From NCBI GenBank assembly GCA_022760435.1, contig JALEFY010000027.1:1-58658 (forward strand): a DNA stretch of 58,658 bases. Reading direction: 5' to 3'. Within the stretch, counting starts at the first letter, position 1. Every line of letters starts with the position of its first letter. The notes under the pieces are model-generated. The model saw nothing but the letters and a program-made list of their open reading frames with translations. It did not search any database and was not told where the DNA came from. Position numbers and translations under genes: made by a program. This DNA comes from Neomegalonema sp. (lineage in GTDB: Bacteria > Pseudomonadota > Alphaproteobacteria > Rhodobacterales > Rhodobacteraceae). Positions 16,715-26,202 of the stretch are shown here, piece by piece.

Positions 16715-17755
16715 ATGACCCTTTATCACAGCGTACCCGATGCGGTTGGCCACACGCCGCTCATCAAGCTGCGCAAGGCATCCGAGATCACCGGCTGCGA
16801 GATTTATGGCAAGGCCGAGTTCTTCAATCCGGGCCAGTCGGTCAAGGACCGCGCGGCGCTCTCGATCATCCGCGATGCCGAAAAGCGCGGGCTGCTGCAA
16901 CCGGGCGGCACGATCGTCGAAGGGACCGCCGGAAATACCGGCATCGGCCTTGCCACCATCGGGCGGGCGCTCGGCTACAACACCGTGATCGTGATCCCGA
17001 ACAGTCAGAGCCAGGAAAAGAAGGACGCGATCCGGCTGGTCGGGGCGGAGCTGGTCGAGGTGCCGCCCGCGCCCTATCGCAACCCAAACAACTATGTGCG
17101 CTACTCGCAGCGTTTGGCCGAAGCGCTCGCGAAGACCGAGCCCAATGGCGCGATCTGGGCCAATCAGTTCGACAACACCGCCAATCGTCAGGCCCATATC
17201 GACAATACCGCGCCCGAGATCTGGGAGCAGACCGGCGGCAAGGTCGACGGCTTCATCTGCGCCGCGGGCTCGGGCGGCACGGTGGCCGGGGTCGGCATGG
17301 GCCTGCGCAGCTTCAACAAGGATATCAAGATCGGCCTCGCCGATCCGATGGGCGCCGCGCTTTGGCACTATTACACCCATGGCGAGCTGAAGGCCGAGGG
17401 CTCCTCGATCTCCGAAGGCATCGGGCAGGGGCGCATCACCGCCAATCTCGAGGGCTTCACCCCCGATTTCGCCTATCAGATCCCCGATGCGGAAGGCATG
17501 CCGATCCTGTTCGATCTGCTGCACGATGAAGGGCTGGTGATGGGCCTGTCCACCGGCATCAATATCGCCGGCGCCATTCGCCTAGCGCGCGAATTGGGGC
17601 CGGGGCACCGCATTGTCACCATCCTGTGCGACTACGGCAACCGCTATGCGTCGAAGATATACAACCCCGCCTTCCTGCGCGAGAAGGGGCTCGCCTATCC
17701 CGACTGGCTCGAGCCGAGCACCCGTGCTCTGCCCGAGGTCTTCGAGTCTGTATAA
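16715..17755 (+). CDS. cysK: Cysteine synthase A (O-acetylserine sulfhydrylase)
   Basis: A 346-residue PLP enzyme making cysteine from O-acetylserine and sulfide. The PLP lysine is in PGQSVKDRAA, the substrate loop is EGTAGNTGIGLA and the phosphate-binding loop is AGSGGTVAGVG. ATG follows a GGGAGG site at 16699-16704. It is somewhat longer than enteric CysK, of the type common in alphaproteobacteria. The MscS-family gene begins 5 bp after the stop. Its proximity to the trgB-like gene recalls the tellurite-resistance loci of Rhodobacter. Confidence 0.94.
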   Translation: MTLYHSVPDAVGHTPLIKLRKASEITGCEIYGKAEFFNPGQSVKDRAALSIIRDAEKRGLLQPGGTIVEGTAGNTGIGLATIGRALGYNTVIVIPNSQSQEKKDAIRLVGAELVEVPPAPYRNPNNYVRYSQRLAEALAKTEPNGAIWANQFDNTANRQAHIDNTAPEIWEQTGGKVDGFICAAGSGGTVAGVGMGLRSFNKDIKIGLADPMGAALWHYYTHGELKAEGSSISEGIGQGRITANLEGFTPDFAYQIPDAEGMPILFDLLHDEGLVMGLSTGINIAGAIRLARELGPGHRIVTILCDYGNRYASKIYNPAFLREKGLAYPDWLEPSTRALPEVFESV

Positions 17756-17759
17756 ACGC

Positions 17760-20297
17760 TTGCGGAAAGGCTTTCGCCCTCCCCGCCGCATTGGCGCGCT
17801 TGTCGCCCTCTTGCTCGCGCTGATGATGAGCCTGAGCGCCGCGCGCGCTCAGGAGGTCACCAGCCCCAGCAGCCAGGCGCAGGCGCAACAAGCGCCCGAA
17901 CAGGCCCGAACCAACGGGGCAGAGCTCACCAGGGAACTGGCCAAGGAGCTCGACACCTGGGAGAAGACAGCGCTGGTCGCGCAAACATGGCTCGAAGGCG
18001 GCAGCACTGACGAAACCGCCGTTGCCGATCTGCGCCAAACCATCGAGGGCCAGCGCCTTGCCGCCAAGACCCGGCTCGAAGCGCTGCAAAAGCAGCTCGA
18101 GCCCCTCGGCAAGCAGCGTGAGGACTTCAAGGCCGCTGCAGAACAAGAGCAATTGCCGCCCGAGCTCAAGGGGCAGCAGGAAGAGATCGAGCGGCGATGG
18201 TCCGCGCTGCGGGCACAGGTCGCGCAGGTCGAGTTTGCCCTGAACCGGGCCACCAACCTCGCCGAAGAGCTCGCCGACCGTCAGCGCCGGATCTTCACCC
18301 AGCAGATCTTCCATCGCGGCTCCGGCCTGTTCGAGCCAGCGACATGGCGCGGCGCCGCCAAGGCCTGGCCGAGCTTTGCGCATGGTTTGGGCATGTCGAT
18401 CAGCGAGACTGCGGGCTCGCTCAGCGTTGGCGGATGGGCATTGCTGATCGCGGCGCTGGGCCTGATCGCCTTCGCGCTTTGGCGCCATGATCGCGGCGCG
18501 ATCGGCGATCTGAGCGATCTGCTCATCGCGCGTGCCCAGGCGAGCACCAGCAAGATCAACGCGATGCTGCTGGGTGCGGCGCTGCTGATGCTGCGCATTG
18601 CTCCCGCCGCCATGGCAGCCGCCCTGATCACCCGCCTTGCCGACAAGATCCCCTCGCTGAGCCAGGCAGGGCATATTCTGATCACCCAAGGCGCCAGTGC
18701 CATTCTGGTCATTGCCTTTGCCTATGGGCTGTCGCGAACGGTTTTCGCCCCCCGCGTCACCGCGCATCGGGTCTTTGATATGGGCACGCAAGGCGGGCTC
18801 AAGGCGTCTGCCCTGATCTGCGGGATCGTGGCCCTGGTCGCGTTTCGGCGCGCGATCCTGAATGCAGCCTCTGCCGATGGCACCGATCTGTCGCTGATGG
18901 CGATTTTCAATTTCGCGGTGATGATCCTCGCCGCGCCGATGATCTTTCGCCTTGCGCAGCTCCGCTCGACCAATACCGATGCACAACCCTCTTCGGCAGC
19001 GCCCGACGGGGCCGCCGAGCCCGAAGAAGATGTCGACACCACCAGCAGCGTCACCGGGCTCCTGCGCATCCTCGCGCTGGCGGTCTCGATCTTCCTGCCG
19101 ATAACGGCTGCGCTGGGCTATTTCGCCCTGTCGGGTTTCGTGCTCGAGCGCACGACCATGACCGCCGCGCTGATGGTGGCCTGTACCATCCTCTTCGTCA
19201 TCGCCCGTCGTCTCATGGAGCATTCTGAGGACGGTTCGAGCGATGAGGGCAAGCTCAGCAGCCAGGGTGCGCTGGCCGCAATGCTGATCGGGCTGGTGCT
19301 GTTCGTCCTCGCGATCCCGGTGTTCTTGTATATCTGGGGCGCGAGCGGCACCGATATTCAGGTCGCCGCCCAGCGCCTGAGCGACGGGATCAAGATCGGC
19401 GAGACCCGGTTCTCCCCCACCGACATGCTGATCGCACTGGCGGTCTTCATCTTCGGGCTCTGGGTCACCCGGCTGCTGCAAAGCATCCTGCGCCGCTCGG
19501 TGCTGCCGAACATGCATCTCGATCAAGGGGTGCAGACCTCGCTGAGCGCCGGGCTCGGCTATATCGGCTTTTTCCTGACCGCGCTGCTGACCATCTCCGC
19601 CGTCGGGCTGGACCTGTCGAACCTCGCCATCGTCGCCGGTGCGCTGTCGGTCGGGATCGGCTTTGGCTTGCAGACCATCGTCAACAACTTCGTCTCCGGC
19701 CTGATCCTGCTGGTCGAGCGGCCGGTCAAGGTCGGCGACTGGATCGTGGTCGCTGGCGCCGAAGGCTATGTGCGGCGGATCAATGTGCGCTCTACCGAGA
19801 TCGAGACCTTCGACCGCTCCAGCGTGATCGTGCCGAACTCGGATCTCATTTCCAGCCATGTCACCAACTGGACGCACAAGAACAATACCGGGCGGGTGAC
19901 GCTGAAGATCGGCGTCGCCTATGACAGTGACCCGGTGCAGGTGCATGAGATCCTGCGCGATGTCGCCTCGCGCCACCCGATGGTGCTGCGCTATCCGCAG
20001 CCGCTGATCACCTTTGCCGGCTTTGGCGACAGCGCGCTGGATTTCGAGGTTCGGGCCTATTTGCGCGATGTGAGCTACATGCTTTCGGTGCGCAGCGACC
20101 TCAACCACGCAATCTTCAAACGGTTCAAGGAAGAGGGGATCGAGATCCCCTTCCCGCAGCGCGATCTCAACCTGCGCAACCCGGACGCCCTGCGCGCCGT
20201 GCTGCTGGGTGCGCAAGAACCGGGGGCACAGAAAGGGGCAGAGACAGCCGCGGAGCCTCAGCCGGAACCGCTGAGCGATCCGGAAAAGCCGATCTGA
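17760..20297 (+). CDS. MscS/MscK-like mechanosensitive channel with DUF3772
   Basis: A large channel protein of about 845 residues. A signal peptide (about 1-27, ending AARA) is followed by a periplasmic coiled-coil DUF3772-type domain (about 40-190), about nine to eleven membrane helices, and the MscS core. In that core the pore helix is GIGFGLQTIVNNFVSGLILLVERPVKVGDW and the beta domain contains ETFDRSSVIVPNSDL. It releases solutes under hypo-osmotic stress. The reading frame extends back into cysK, but the leader makes the TTG at 17760 the best start. The tail is Glu/Pro rich. It ends 18 bp from a convergent gene. Confidence 0.9.
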   Translation: MRKGFRPPRRIGALVALLLALMMSLSAARAQEVTSPSSQAQAQQAPEQARTNGAELTRELAKELDTWEKTALVAQTWLEGGSTDETAVADLRQTIEGQRLAAKTRLEALQKQLEPLGKQREDFKAAAEQEQLPPELKGQQEEIERRWSALRAQVAQVEFALNRATNLAEELADRQRRIFTQQIFHRGSGLFEPATWRGAAKAWPSFAHGLGMSISETAGSLSVGGWALLIAALGLIAFALWRHDRGAIGDLSDLLIARAQASTSKINAMLLGAALLMLRIAPAAMAAALITRLADKIPSLSQAGHILITQGASAILVIAFAYGLSRTVFAPRVTAHRVFDMGTQGGLKASALICGIVALVAFRRAILNAASADGTDLSLMAIFNFAVMILAAPMIFRLAQLRSTNTDAQPSSAAPDGAAEPEEDVDTTSSVTGLLRILALAVSIFLPITAALGYFALSGFVLERTTMTAALMVACTILFVIARRLMEHSEDGSSDEGKLSSQGALAAMLIGLVLFVLAIPVFLYIWGASGTDIQVAAQRLSDGIKIGETRFSPTDMLIALAVFIFGLWVTRLLQSILRRSVLPNMHLDQGVQTSLSAGLGYIGFFLTALLTISAVGLDLSNLAIVAGALSVGIGFGLQTIVNNFVSGLILLVERPVKVGDWIVVAGAEGYVRRINVRSTEIETFDRSSVIVPNSDLISSHVTNWTHKNNTGRVTLKIGVAYDSDPVQVHEILRDVASRHPMVLRYPQPLITFAGFGDSALDFEVRAYLRDVSYMLSVRSDLNHAIFKRFKEEGIEIPFPQRDLNLRNPDALRAVLLGAQEPGAQKGAETAAEPQPEPLSDPEKPI

Positions 20298-20315
20298 CCC
20301 GGCGTACCCCGCCCC

Positions 20316-21269
20316 TCAGTCAAAACGATGCCGCCAGAACCGCAGATCACCGCGGCGTTTGAGGATCTGGTAGACGGCGCTGGGGTTGTCCTCCAGAAAG
20401 CGCGGGCTGCCCTGCCAGGGCTCGAAGCAGAAGGACCGGGGCAGCTTGGTATAGAGCGAGCGCGGCGGTTTGCGCCCGGAGATGTTCTTCACCTTCGCCC
20501 CGCATTCGGCCTCATGCATATAGATGGTGCGGATCTGCAAGGACTCGCGCAAGAAGGCCATGGTTGCGGTCAGGATCGCCCGGTCCCAAAGCGCCTCATG
20601 CGGCCGCAGCACCCGCTCGACATAGGCGCGCGCGCGGTCGAGCCGGTCGCGGCGGTCGGCATCCTCGGGATCATGGCAGGTGCCCGAATGCTCCTTGAAA
20701 TACTTGAGCCGGGCGGCGGCCAGGCGCAGCCAATCGGTCTGCACTTCCTCGATCAACGCCTCACGGCTGGTCATGTCGATATCGAGCCGCGCCCAGGCGA
20801 GGGTCAGATTGCGCCCCCGCGCCACCGGGTGGTTCGAATGCTCGAAGGGACGGGCCGAATGATCGTCGATCAGCTCGCGAAACGGCTGGTTATGCGCGGC
20901 CGAGAAATTCATCTGCAAGACCAGGTTCCACCCCGGACGCGTGGTCTGGAAATCGCTCCACTCATGCCGCCGCGAGCGCTCGGTGCCCCATTGGCCCAGC
21001 GTCATGTGATAGGTCTGAAAATCATGACGGCTCAGCGCCGCCAAATCCCGCGCCGTCAACCGGCCATTGCCCTTGCGGGCAATCGCTTGCTTGATGATCG
21101 GCCGGTCCAGCAGCGGGCGAAACCGCGAAGCCTTGAGATCACAGATCCGAGCCTCGCGCCCGACCACATGCTGGAGCAACCAGACAGCATACCGATCGGG
21201 GTAGTAGTGAAATGGCACCCGACCCCGCGGCAACATGCTGATCAAATCACGAGCATCCTTGCGTTCCAT
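20316..21269 (-). CDS. Conserved-looking protein of unknown function
   Basis: A 317-residue soluble, basic, tryptophan- and histidine-rich protein that I do not recognise. It starts with PRGRVPFHYYPDRYAVWLL. The middle segment LIEEVQTDWLR, followed about 60 residues later by LWDRAILTATMAFLRES, faintly recalls the EEIQSDW...W..L..K..LR pattern of phage or plasmid polyvalent proteins. That likeness is weak. It has no signal peptide or membrane segment. Codon use looks like the surroundings. It is convergent with the channel gene, 18 bp away. Confidence 0.75.
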   Translation of the reverse strand: MERKDARDLISMLPRGRVPFHYYPDRYAVWLLQHVVGREARICDLKASRFRPLLDRPIIKQAIARKGNGRLTARDLAALSRHDFQTYHMTLGQWGTERSRRHEWSDFQTTRPGWNLVLQMNFSAAHNQPFRELIDDHSARPFEHSNHPVARGRNLTLAWARLDIDMTSREALIEEVQTDWLRLAAARLKYFKEHSGTCHDPEDADRRDRLDRARAYVERVLRPHEALWDRAILTATMAFLRESLQIRTIYMHEAECGAKVKNISGRKPPRSLYTKLPRSFCFEPWQGSPRFLEDNPSAVYQILKRRGDLRFWRHRFD

Positions 21270-21341
21270 GACATCCAGCTTGGCTGCGATTCCGTGACCA
21301 AGCTAAGGCAAGGCTTGGTCAAGGAAGCGACTGGTTCTCGG

Positions 21342-21995
21342 TCAAATGGCGGCGAGCACGACATCTTTGTAGACAGCGGCGAACATGCAGATCGAGGCGA
21401 GCAGCACGAGCCCATGCCAGATCACATTGTGAAAGCGCAGCCGCGACCACAAAAAGAACGCAACGCCCACCGTGTAGAGCACGCCGCCGATGATCACGAG
21501 CGCGAGCCCCTGGCTCGAGAGCGCCTGTGACAGCGGCACGATGGCCAGCATCACCAGCCATCCTTGGGTGAGATAGAGAGCCACCGCCACCTTTGCCAGA
21601 GCGGTCGGGATGAAAAGCTGCAAGGGCACGGCAATCACCGCGATCGCCCAGACCCCGCCCAACACCGTCGCCGCCATCACCCCGCCCAGCTTGGCCAGCG
21701 CTAGCGGCGTGCAAGTGCCTGCGATCTTTAGATAAATCGCCGCACGATCAATGCGCTGGAGGAACTCACGCCCGGCATGCTCTCCGCTCAGATTATAGGC
21801 GGCGGAGGCGCAGAAGACCAGCAGCACCGTTGCGCCATAGATCAAGAGCGAGAGGGATTGCACCCCCTGCCATGCCTCGACGGCAAGCACGATCAGCGTA
21901 ATCAGAGCAGTCAGGCTGAGGCCGATAGCGATCGCATGGACAATCCCATCAGCAAGTTTCTCAGCACGGCTATAGACACGGGCGGCGCTGTGCAT
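21342..21995 (-). CDS. Hemolysin III family (PAQR-like) membrane protein
   Basis: A 217-residue protein with seven predicted membrane helices. Family motifs are in order: EKLADGIVHAIAI, SAAYNLS, IDRAAIYLKIAGTCTP and FHNVIWHGLVL. The conserved His and Asp residues resemble a metal-dependent hydrolase core as in adiponectin receptors. Despite the name, most members are not proven toxins. It is divergent from the VOC dioxygenase with a 191-bp spacer. Confidence 0.9.
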   Translation of the reverse strand: MHSAARVYSRAEKLADGIVHAIAIGLSLTALITLIVLAVEAWQGVQSLSLLIYGATVLLVFCASAAYNLSGEHAGREFLQRIDRAAIYLKIAGTCTPLALAKLGGVMAATVLGGVWAIAVIAVPLQLFIPTALAKVAVALYLTQGWLVMLAIVPLSQALSSQGLALVIIGGVLYTVGVAFFLWSRLRFHNVIWHGLVLLASICMFAAVYKDVVLAAI

Positions 21996-22186
21996 GATCC
22001 CTCACGGAGCTGACACCCCTCCTCAGGCGAGAATGGTGCGGGAGAGTCTCGAGCCGGGCAAGTCAATTCTGTGCGACAGGGTTTTGTCTGCGCTATGGAA
22101 ACAATTCTTCGTGCGAGTATAGGCTTGCCATTGGCGCCCGGAGCTTCAAGTAAAGCGGCAATCTTCGCCGCGAAAAGGGGAAAACC

Positions 22187-23125
22187 ATGCCAACTGCCGG
22201 CCTCCATCACATCACCGCGATCTCGAATGGCGCGCAGAAAAACCTCGATTTTTATACGCAGGTCCTTGGCCTGCGCTTCATCAAGAAGACGGTGAATTTT
22301 GATGATCCGACCGTTTATCACCTCTATTTTGGCGACGAGCTGGGCAGTCCGGGCACGGCGATGACGTTTTTCCCATGGGAGCATCTGCCGCAAGGGCGCA
22401 TCGGCACCGGGCAAGTGAGCATCACCCAATTTGCCGTGCCCCCCGGCGCACTCGATTTCTGGCGCACGCATTTCGACGAAACTGGCACGCCGATCGCCTC
22501 CGATGAGGTGCTGTTCGACGAAAAACGGCTGGTGATCGAGGATCCGGACGGGCTGCTGCTCGCGCTGGTCGAGACCGACGATCCGCGCGCACCGTGGACC
22601 GGCAGCGGGATCGGCAGCGACCACGCGATCCGCGGCTTTCACGGGGCGACGCTCTCGATCACCGAGGAACGCAAGCTGGCGGGCATCCTGACCGAGGTTT
22701 TCGGCTATACCCGCGAGAGCGAGCAGAGCTTTGCCGCTGGTAGTCAGATCCGCTACCGGGCGGCCTCGGGGGCAGCATCGGTGCTCGACCTGCATGTGGC
22801 GCCGGGGATGGCGCGTGGGCAGGAGGCCGCAGGCACGGTGCATCACATCGCCTTCTCGGTGCCCGATGAGACGGCGCAGGCGGAGGTGCGCGAAGCGCTG
22901 CTGGCGCGCGGGCAACATGTGACCGAAGTGATCGACCGCGATTACTTCAAGGCGATCTATTTCCGAACCCCGACCGGCATTCTGTTCGAGGTCGCGACCG
23001 ATACCCCGGGCTTCACCGTCGATGAGCCCAAGGAGAGCCTTGGCCAGCGCCTGTGCCTGCCCGCCCAGCACGAACCCCACCGTGCGCAGATCGAGGCAAG
23101 CTTGCCGGAGCTGGTAACCGGTTAG
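22187..23125 (+). CDS. VOC-family ring-cleaving dioxygenase (MhqO-type)
   Basis: A 312-residue protein of two tandem glyoxalase/VOC modules. The N-terminal LHHITAISNGAQKNLDFYTQVLGLR and the C-terminal HHIAFSVPDE and GILFEVATD supply the metal ligands of extradiol or hydroquinone dioxygenases. The closest pattern is MhqO-like hydroquinone-specific enzymes of quinone stress. ATG at 22187 follows AAAAGGGG. A strong terminator follows at 23189. Confidence 0.87.
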   Translation: MPTAGLHHITAISNGAQKNLDFYTQVLGLRFIKKTVNFDDPTVYHLYFGDELGSPGTAMTFFPWEHLPQGRIGTGQVSITQFAVPPGALDFWRTHFDETGTPIASDEVLFDEKRLVIEDPDGLLLALVETDDPRAPWTGSGIGSDHAIRGFHGATLSITEERKLAGILTEVFGYTRESEQSFAAGSQIRYRAASGAASVLDLHVAPGMARGQEAAGTVHHIAFSVPDETAQAEVREALLARGQHVTEVIDRDYFKAIYFRTPTGILFEVATDTPGFTVDEPKESLGQRLCLPAQHEPHRAQIEASLPELVTG

Positions 23126-23188
23126 CGCGCTTCGGGCCTGAGGTTGAGAATCAGGGCGGAAGAACTTGTGCGGGAGAACTTGAGCAGG

Positions 23189-23221
23189 AGAACCGGGCTG
23201 TGCCGACAGCCCGTTCTTTTT
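23189..23221 (+). terminator. Intrinsic terminator of dioxygenase gene
   Basis: Stem AGAACCGGGCTGT / ACAGCCCGTTCT with one bulged C and a GCCG loop, followed by TTTTTAT. It separates the dioxygenase from the convergent lutC. Confidence 0.85.
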
Positions 23222-23224
23222 ATC

Positions 23225-23869
23225 TCAGCCTGCGACCAGCAGGATATGCAGATCGATCGGGCCATGGGCGCCGATTTCCAGCTTCTGGCCGATATCGGCG
23301 GTGCGCGACGGGCCGGTCACGAAATTCACCGTCCGGCTCATCGCGCCGGCGGCGCGCAGGCGCTTCCAGACACCTTCCATCCCGGCCTCGATCTCGCTCT
23401 CGCGCAGCACCACCAGATGGGTGTCGCCGAGAAAGGTCAGCGTCACCGGATTGGCCGGGCCGGAGCGCAGGACCAGCGTGCCGGTCTCGGCAATCCCGGC
23501 AAAGGCGCGGCTGAGCGTGATTGGCTCGATGATCCGGCCGGGGCCATGGCTGATCTCGAAGGCTGACCAGTCCTCGCGGACAAAATCATGCTCCTCACCC
23601 ATCCGCAGCAGCAGCGGCAGGTTGCGGCCCCTAAGATAATCGGCAATCGCCTCGGGCAAAGCGGCAAGATCGGGCACCAGCGCGACGCTGGCCTGCACGC
23701 CTTGCGCCGCGGCAACGAACTGCGCGACACGCGCCGCGCCTTGCGCTTGTGACTGTGCCGGAACAACCTGCGGCGCCGGGCAGTCGGCCAATCGCTGCGC
23801 CGCCGGTACCGGATCACTGCTGCCCAGATTGCGGCGCAAGCGCGCCAGGATCTGCTCGCGCGCGCTCAT
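23225..23869 (-). CDS. lutC: Lactate utilisation protein C (LUD domain)
   Basis: A 214-residue LUD-domain subunit of the LutABC complex that oxidises L-lactate to pyruvate. It starts MSAREQILARLRRNLG and has ISHGPGRIIEPIT and SGPANPVTLTFLGDTHLVVL, with the family ending THGPIDLHILLV-like. The ATG at 23869 overlaps the lutB stop by 4 nt. A longer reading frame upstream is not used. Confidence 0.93.
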   Translation of the reverse strand: MSAREQILARLRRNLGSSDPVPAAQRLADCPAPQVVPAQSQAQGAARVAQFVAAAQGVQASVALVPDLAALPEAIADYLRGRNLPLLLRMGEEHDFVREDWSAFEISHGPGRIIEPITLSRAFAGIAETGTLVLRSGPANPVTLTFLGDTHLVVLRESEIEAGMEGVWKRLRAAGAMSRTVNFVTGPSRTADIGQKLEIGAHGPIDLHILLVAG

Positions 23870-25320
23870 GAGCGTTTCTCCCGCTGGGCCCGCGCCCATT
23901 GCTGCTGAAAGGTGCCGCCCTTTTGCGGTGCCGGAAAATCGCGATGCTCGGTCCAGCCACCAGCAAGCGGCAAGCGCGCGGTGCGCCCCTTGCCCCCGAA
24001 CCATTGCCGCATCGCCCAGATCCCCAGCCGCGTGCCGAAGTGATAAAGCGAAGGCCGACGGGCAAAAAAGCCCCAGACCCCGAGCCCGGTCCGGGTGCCG
24101 CGCGGGCTCAAATGCTGCTCGAACTCGCGCTCACGCCAGTGCCGCATCATCTTGGGCAGCGGAATGCGCATCGGGCACACTGCCTCGCAACGCCCGCAAA
24201 AGGTCGAGGCATTGGGCAATTGCCCACCCTCTTCCACCCCGATCAGCGACGGGGTCAGCACCGCCCCCATCGGCCCCGGATAGACCCAGCCATAAGCATG
24301 CCCGCCGATGCTCTGGTAGACCGGGCAGTGGTTCATACAGGCCCCGCAGCGAATGCAGCGCAGCATCTCTTCATACTCGCTGCCGATCATGTCCGAGCGG
24401 CCATTGTCGAGCAGGATGACGTGATACTCCTCCGGCCCATCCGGATCCTCGGCCCGGCGCGGCCCTTGCGAGAAGGTGGTGTAGACCGAGAGCGCCTGCC
24501 CGGTCGCCGAGCGCGCCAGCAGTCGCAGGATCGACCCGGCATCCTCAAGCGTCGGCACGATCTTCTCCAGCGAGGCGATCACGATATGCACCCGGCCCAG
24601 CGACTGGGTGAGATCGCCATTGCCCTCATTGGTCACGATCACCGATTGCCCGGTCTCGGCGATCAGCATATTGGCGCCGGTAATACCAATATCGGCATCG
24701 AAATAGGAGCGGCGCAGCACCTCGCGGGCCTCGCGCACCAGACTGACCCCATCGGGCAAGACGCGGTCCGGCGGCAGGTGAGTGTGCACTTTACGAAAAT
24801 CCGCCTCGACCTCAACGGGCGTCACATGCACCGCCGGGGCCACGATATGGCTCGGATGCTCGCCGCGAAGCTGAATGATATACTCGCCCAGATCGGTCTC
24901 GAGCACGCTATGGCCAAAGGCCTCGAGCGCGGTGTTGAGATCGATCTCCTCGGAGATCATCGACTTGCCCTTGTTGATGACCGCCTTCTCGTCCTCACCC
25001 TTGGCTTCGGCCACCCGCCCGGCGATATCGAGCACGATCTCGCGCGCCTCTTGCGCGGTCTGCGCCCAATGGACATGCCCGCCCGAGGCCAGAACCTGCG
25101 CCTCATAGGCTTCGAGATAATCGGGCAGATGGGCCAGCACATGGTCCTTGAGATCGCGGGCCGCATCGCGCATCGCGTCAAATTCAGGCACCAGCGCGCG
25201 CGCCGCCGCTCGCTTGGTGACAAAGCCGGACTTCGCCTGATCGAGCGCCGCGCGCAATTGCGCATTGCCGAGCGCCTCATGGGCATTTTCCTTGAACCGG
25301 TGCGCGGTCGAGACAACCAT
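23866..25320 (-). CDS. lutB: Lactate utilisation iron-sulfur protein LutB
   Basis: A 484-residue central subunit of LutABC. The N-terminal LUD part contains STAHRFKENAHEAL and NEGNGDLTQSLGRVHIV. Two 4Fe-4S motifs are CIRCGACMNHCPVYQ and CGRCEAVCPMRIPLPK. The length is normal. The ATG at 25320 shares one base with the lutA stop (TGATG). Confidence 0.95.
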   Translation of the reverse strand: MVVSTAHRFKENAHEALGNAQLRAALDQAKSGFVTKRAAARALVPEFDAMRDAARDLKDHVLAHLPDYLEAYEAQVLASGGHVHWAQTAQEAREIVLDIAGRVAEAKGEDEKAVINKGKSMISEEIDLNTALEAFGHSVLETDLGEYIIQLRGEHPSHIVAPAVHVTPVEVEADFRKVHTHLPPDRVLPDGVSLVREAREVLRRSYFDADIGITGANMLIAETGQSVIVTNEGNGDLTQSLGRVHIVIASLEKIVPTLEDAGSILRLLARSATGQALSVYTTFSQGPRRAEDPDGPEEYHVILLDNGRSDMIGSEYEEMLRCIRCGACMNHCPVYQSIGGHAYGWVYPGPMGAVLTPSLIGVEEGGQLPNASTFCGRCEAVCPMRIPLPKMMRHWREREFEQHLSPRGTRTGLGVWGFFARRPSLYHFGTRLGIWAMRQWFGGKGRTARLPLAGGWTEHRDFPAPQKGGTFQQQWARAQREKRS

Positions 25321-26105
25321 CAGCCCTTTTCCCCGATCGCCGGCGCATCGAGCCGCCCCGCCAGCACCTCGGCAATATGGCGGACCTTGACATCCTCGCG
25401 CCCCTCCCGGCTGAGCTTGCCGGCGATGTTCATCAGGCAGCCCAGATCCCCGGCCAGCACCAGATCGGCGCCGCTGCGCGCGATCGAGGCGGTCTTGTTG
25501 CCGACCATATTGTTCGAGATCTCGGGGAACTTCACACAAAACGTGCCGCCGAACCCGCAGCAGATCTCGGCCTCGTCCATCTCGCTGAGCGTGAGCCCCT
25601 CGACCTGCGCCAGCAAGTGCCGCGGCTGCTCCTTGATCCCAAGGCTGCGCAGGCCCGAGCAACTGTCATGATAGCTCGCCCGCCCCTCGCAACGCGCCGA
25701 GACCCGTGCGCCGCGAATATCGACCAGAAACGAGACCAGCTCATGGGTCCTGGCCGAAAGCGCGCGCGCCCGCTCGGCAAAGCGCGGGTCATCGGCGAGG
25801 ATCTGCGGATAATCCTTGATGATCGTCGCCCCGCAGGAGCCCGAGGGCACAATGACATAATCATAGCCCTCGAAGGCCGCGATCACGTTGCGCGCGATAT
25901 CTGCCGCCGTGGCGCGATCGCCGCTGTTATAGGCGGGCTGACCGCAGCAGGTCTGCGCCTTTGGCACCTCGACCACGCAGCCCGCCGCCTCGAGCAACTC
26001 GACCGCCGCAAACCCAACCGAAGGTCGGAACATGTCCACCAGACATGTCACAAACAGCGCCACACGCGGCGCTGCTGCGGCTTGTGCTTCGGGGGGGATA
26101 GTCAT
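25320..26105 (-). CDS. lutA: Lactate utilisation protein A (CCG domain)
   Basis: A 261-residue heterodisulfide-reductase-like subunit with two cysteine-rich CCG blocks: CCGQPAYNSGD, and ICCGFGGTFCVKFPEISNNMVGNK split by the usual spacing, plus DSCSGLR. ATG at 26105 follows GAGAGGTTTT. A TTG one codon upstream is not needed. It is first in lutABC. No LutR or LldR regulator is adjacent. Confidence 0.94.
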   Translation of the reverse strand: MTIPPEAQAAAAPRVALFVTCLVDMFRPSVGFAAVELLEAAGCVVEVPKAQTCCGQPAYNSGDRATAADIARNVIAAFEGYDYVIVPSGSCGATIIKDYPQILADDPRFAERARALSARTHELVSFLVDIRGARVSARCEGRASYHDSCSGLRSLGIKEQPRHLLAQVEGLTLSEMDEAEICCGFGGTFCVKFPEISNNMVGNKTASIARSGADLVLAGDLGCLMNIAGKLSREGREDVKVRHIAEVLAGRLDAPAIGEKG

Positions 26106-26177
26106 CAAAACCTCTCGATCCGTGCTCTCGACGCAAGGGCTAGGACCTGACGCCTGGTCCTAGCCGCAAATCCTTAC

Positions 26178-26202
26178 AATCGGTCACTTTTATGGACCGA
26201 TT
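26178..26202. promoter_or_regulatory. Inverted repeat in lutA-rplY divergent spacer
   Basis: An 8-bp perfect inverted repeat (AATCGGTC / GACCGATT) around a 9-nt loop lies 109 bp before rplY and 73 bp before lutA. A second, 6-bp pair (GTGTAG / CTACAC) lies nearer rplY. It could be an operator of lutABC or a leader hairpin of rplY. No regulator can be named. Confidence 0.4.

Noticed and set aside
17616-20216. Minus-strand frame of 866 codons opposite the MscS-like gene
   Set aside because: Antisense shadow typical of high-GC DNA; the plus strand has clear channel motifs.
21342-21995. Toxin role for the hemolysin III family protein
   Set aside because: The family is widespread in non-pathogens and resembles PAQR membrane hydrolases; nothing nearby suggests virulence.
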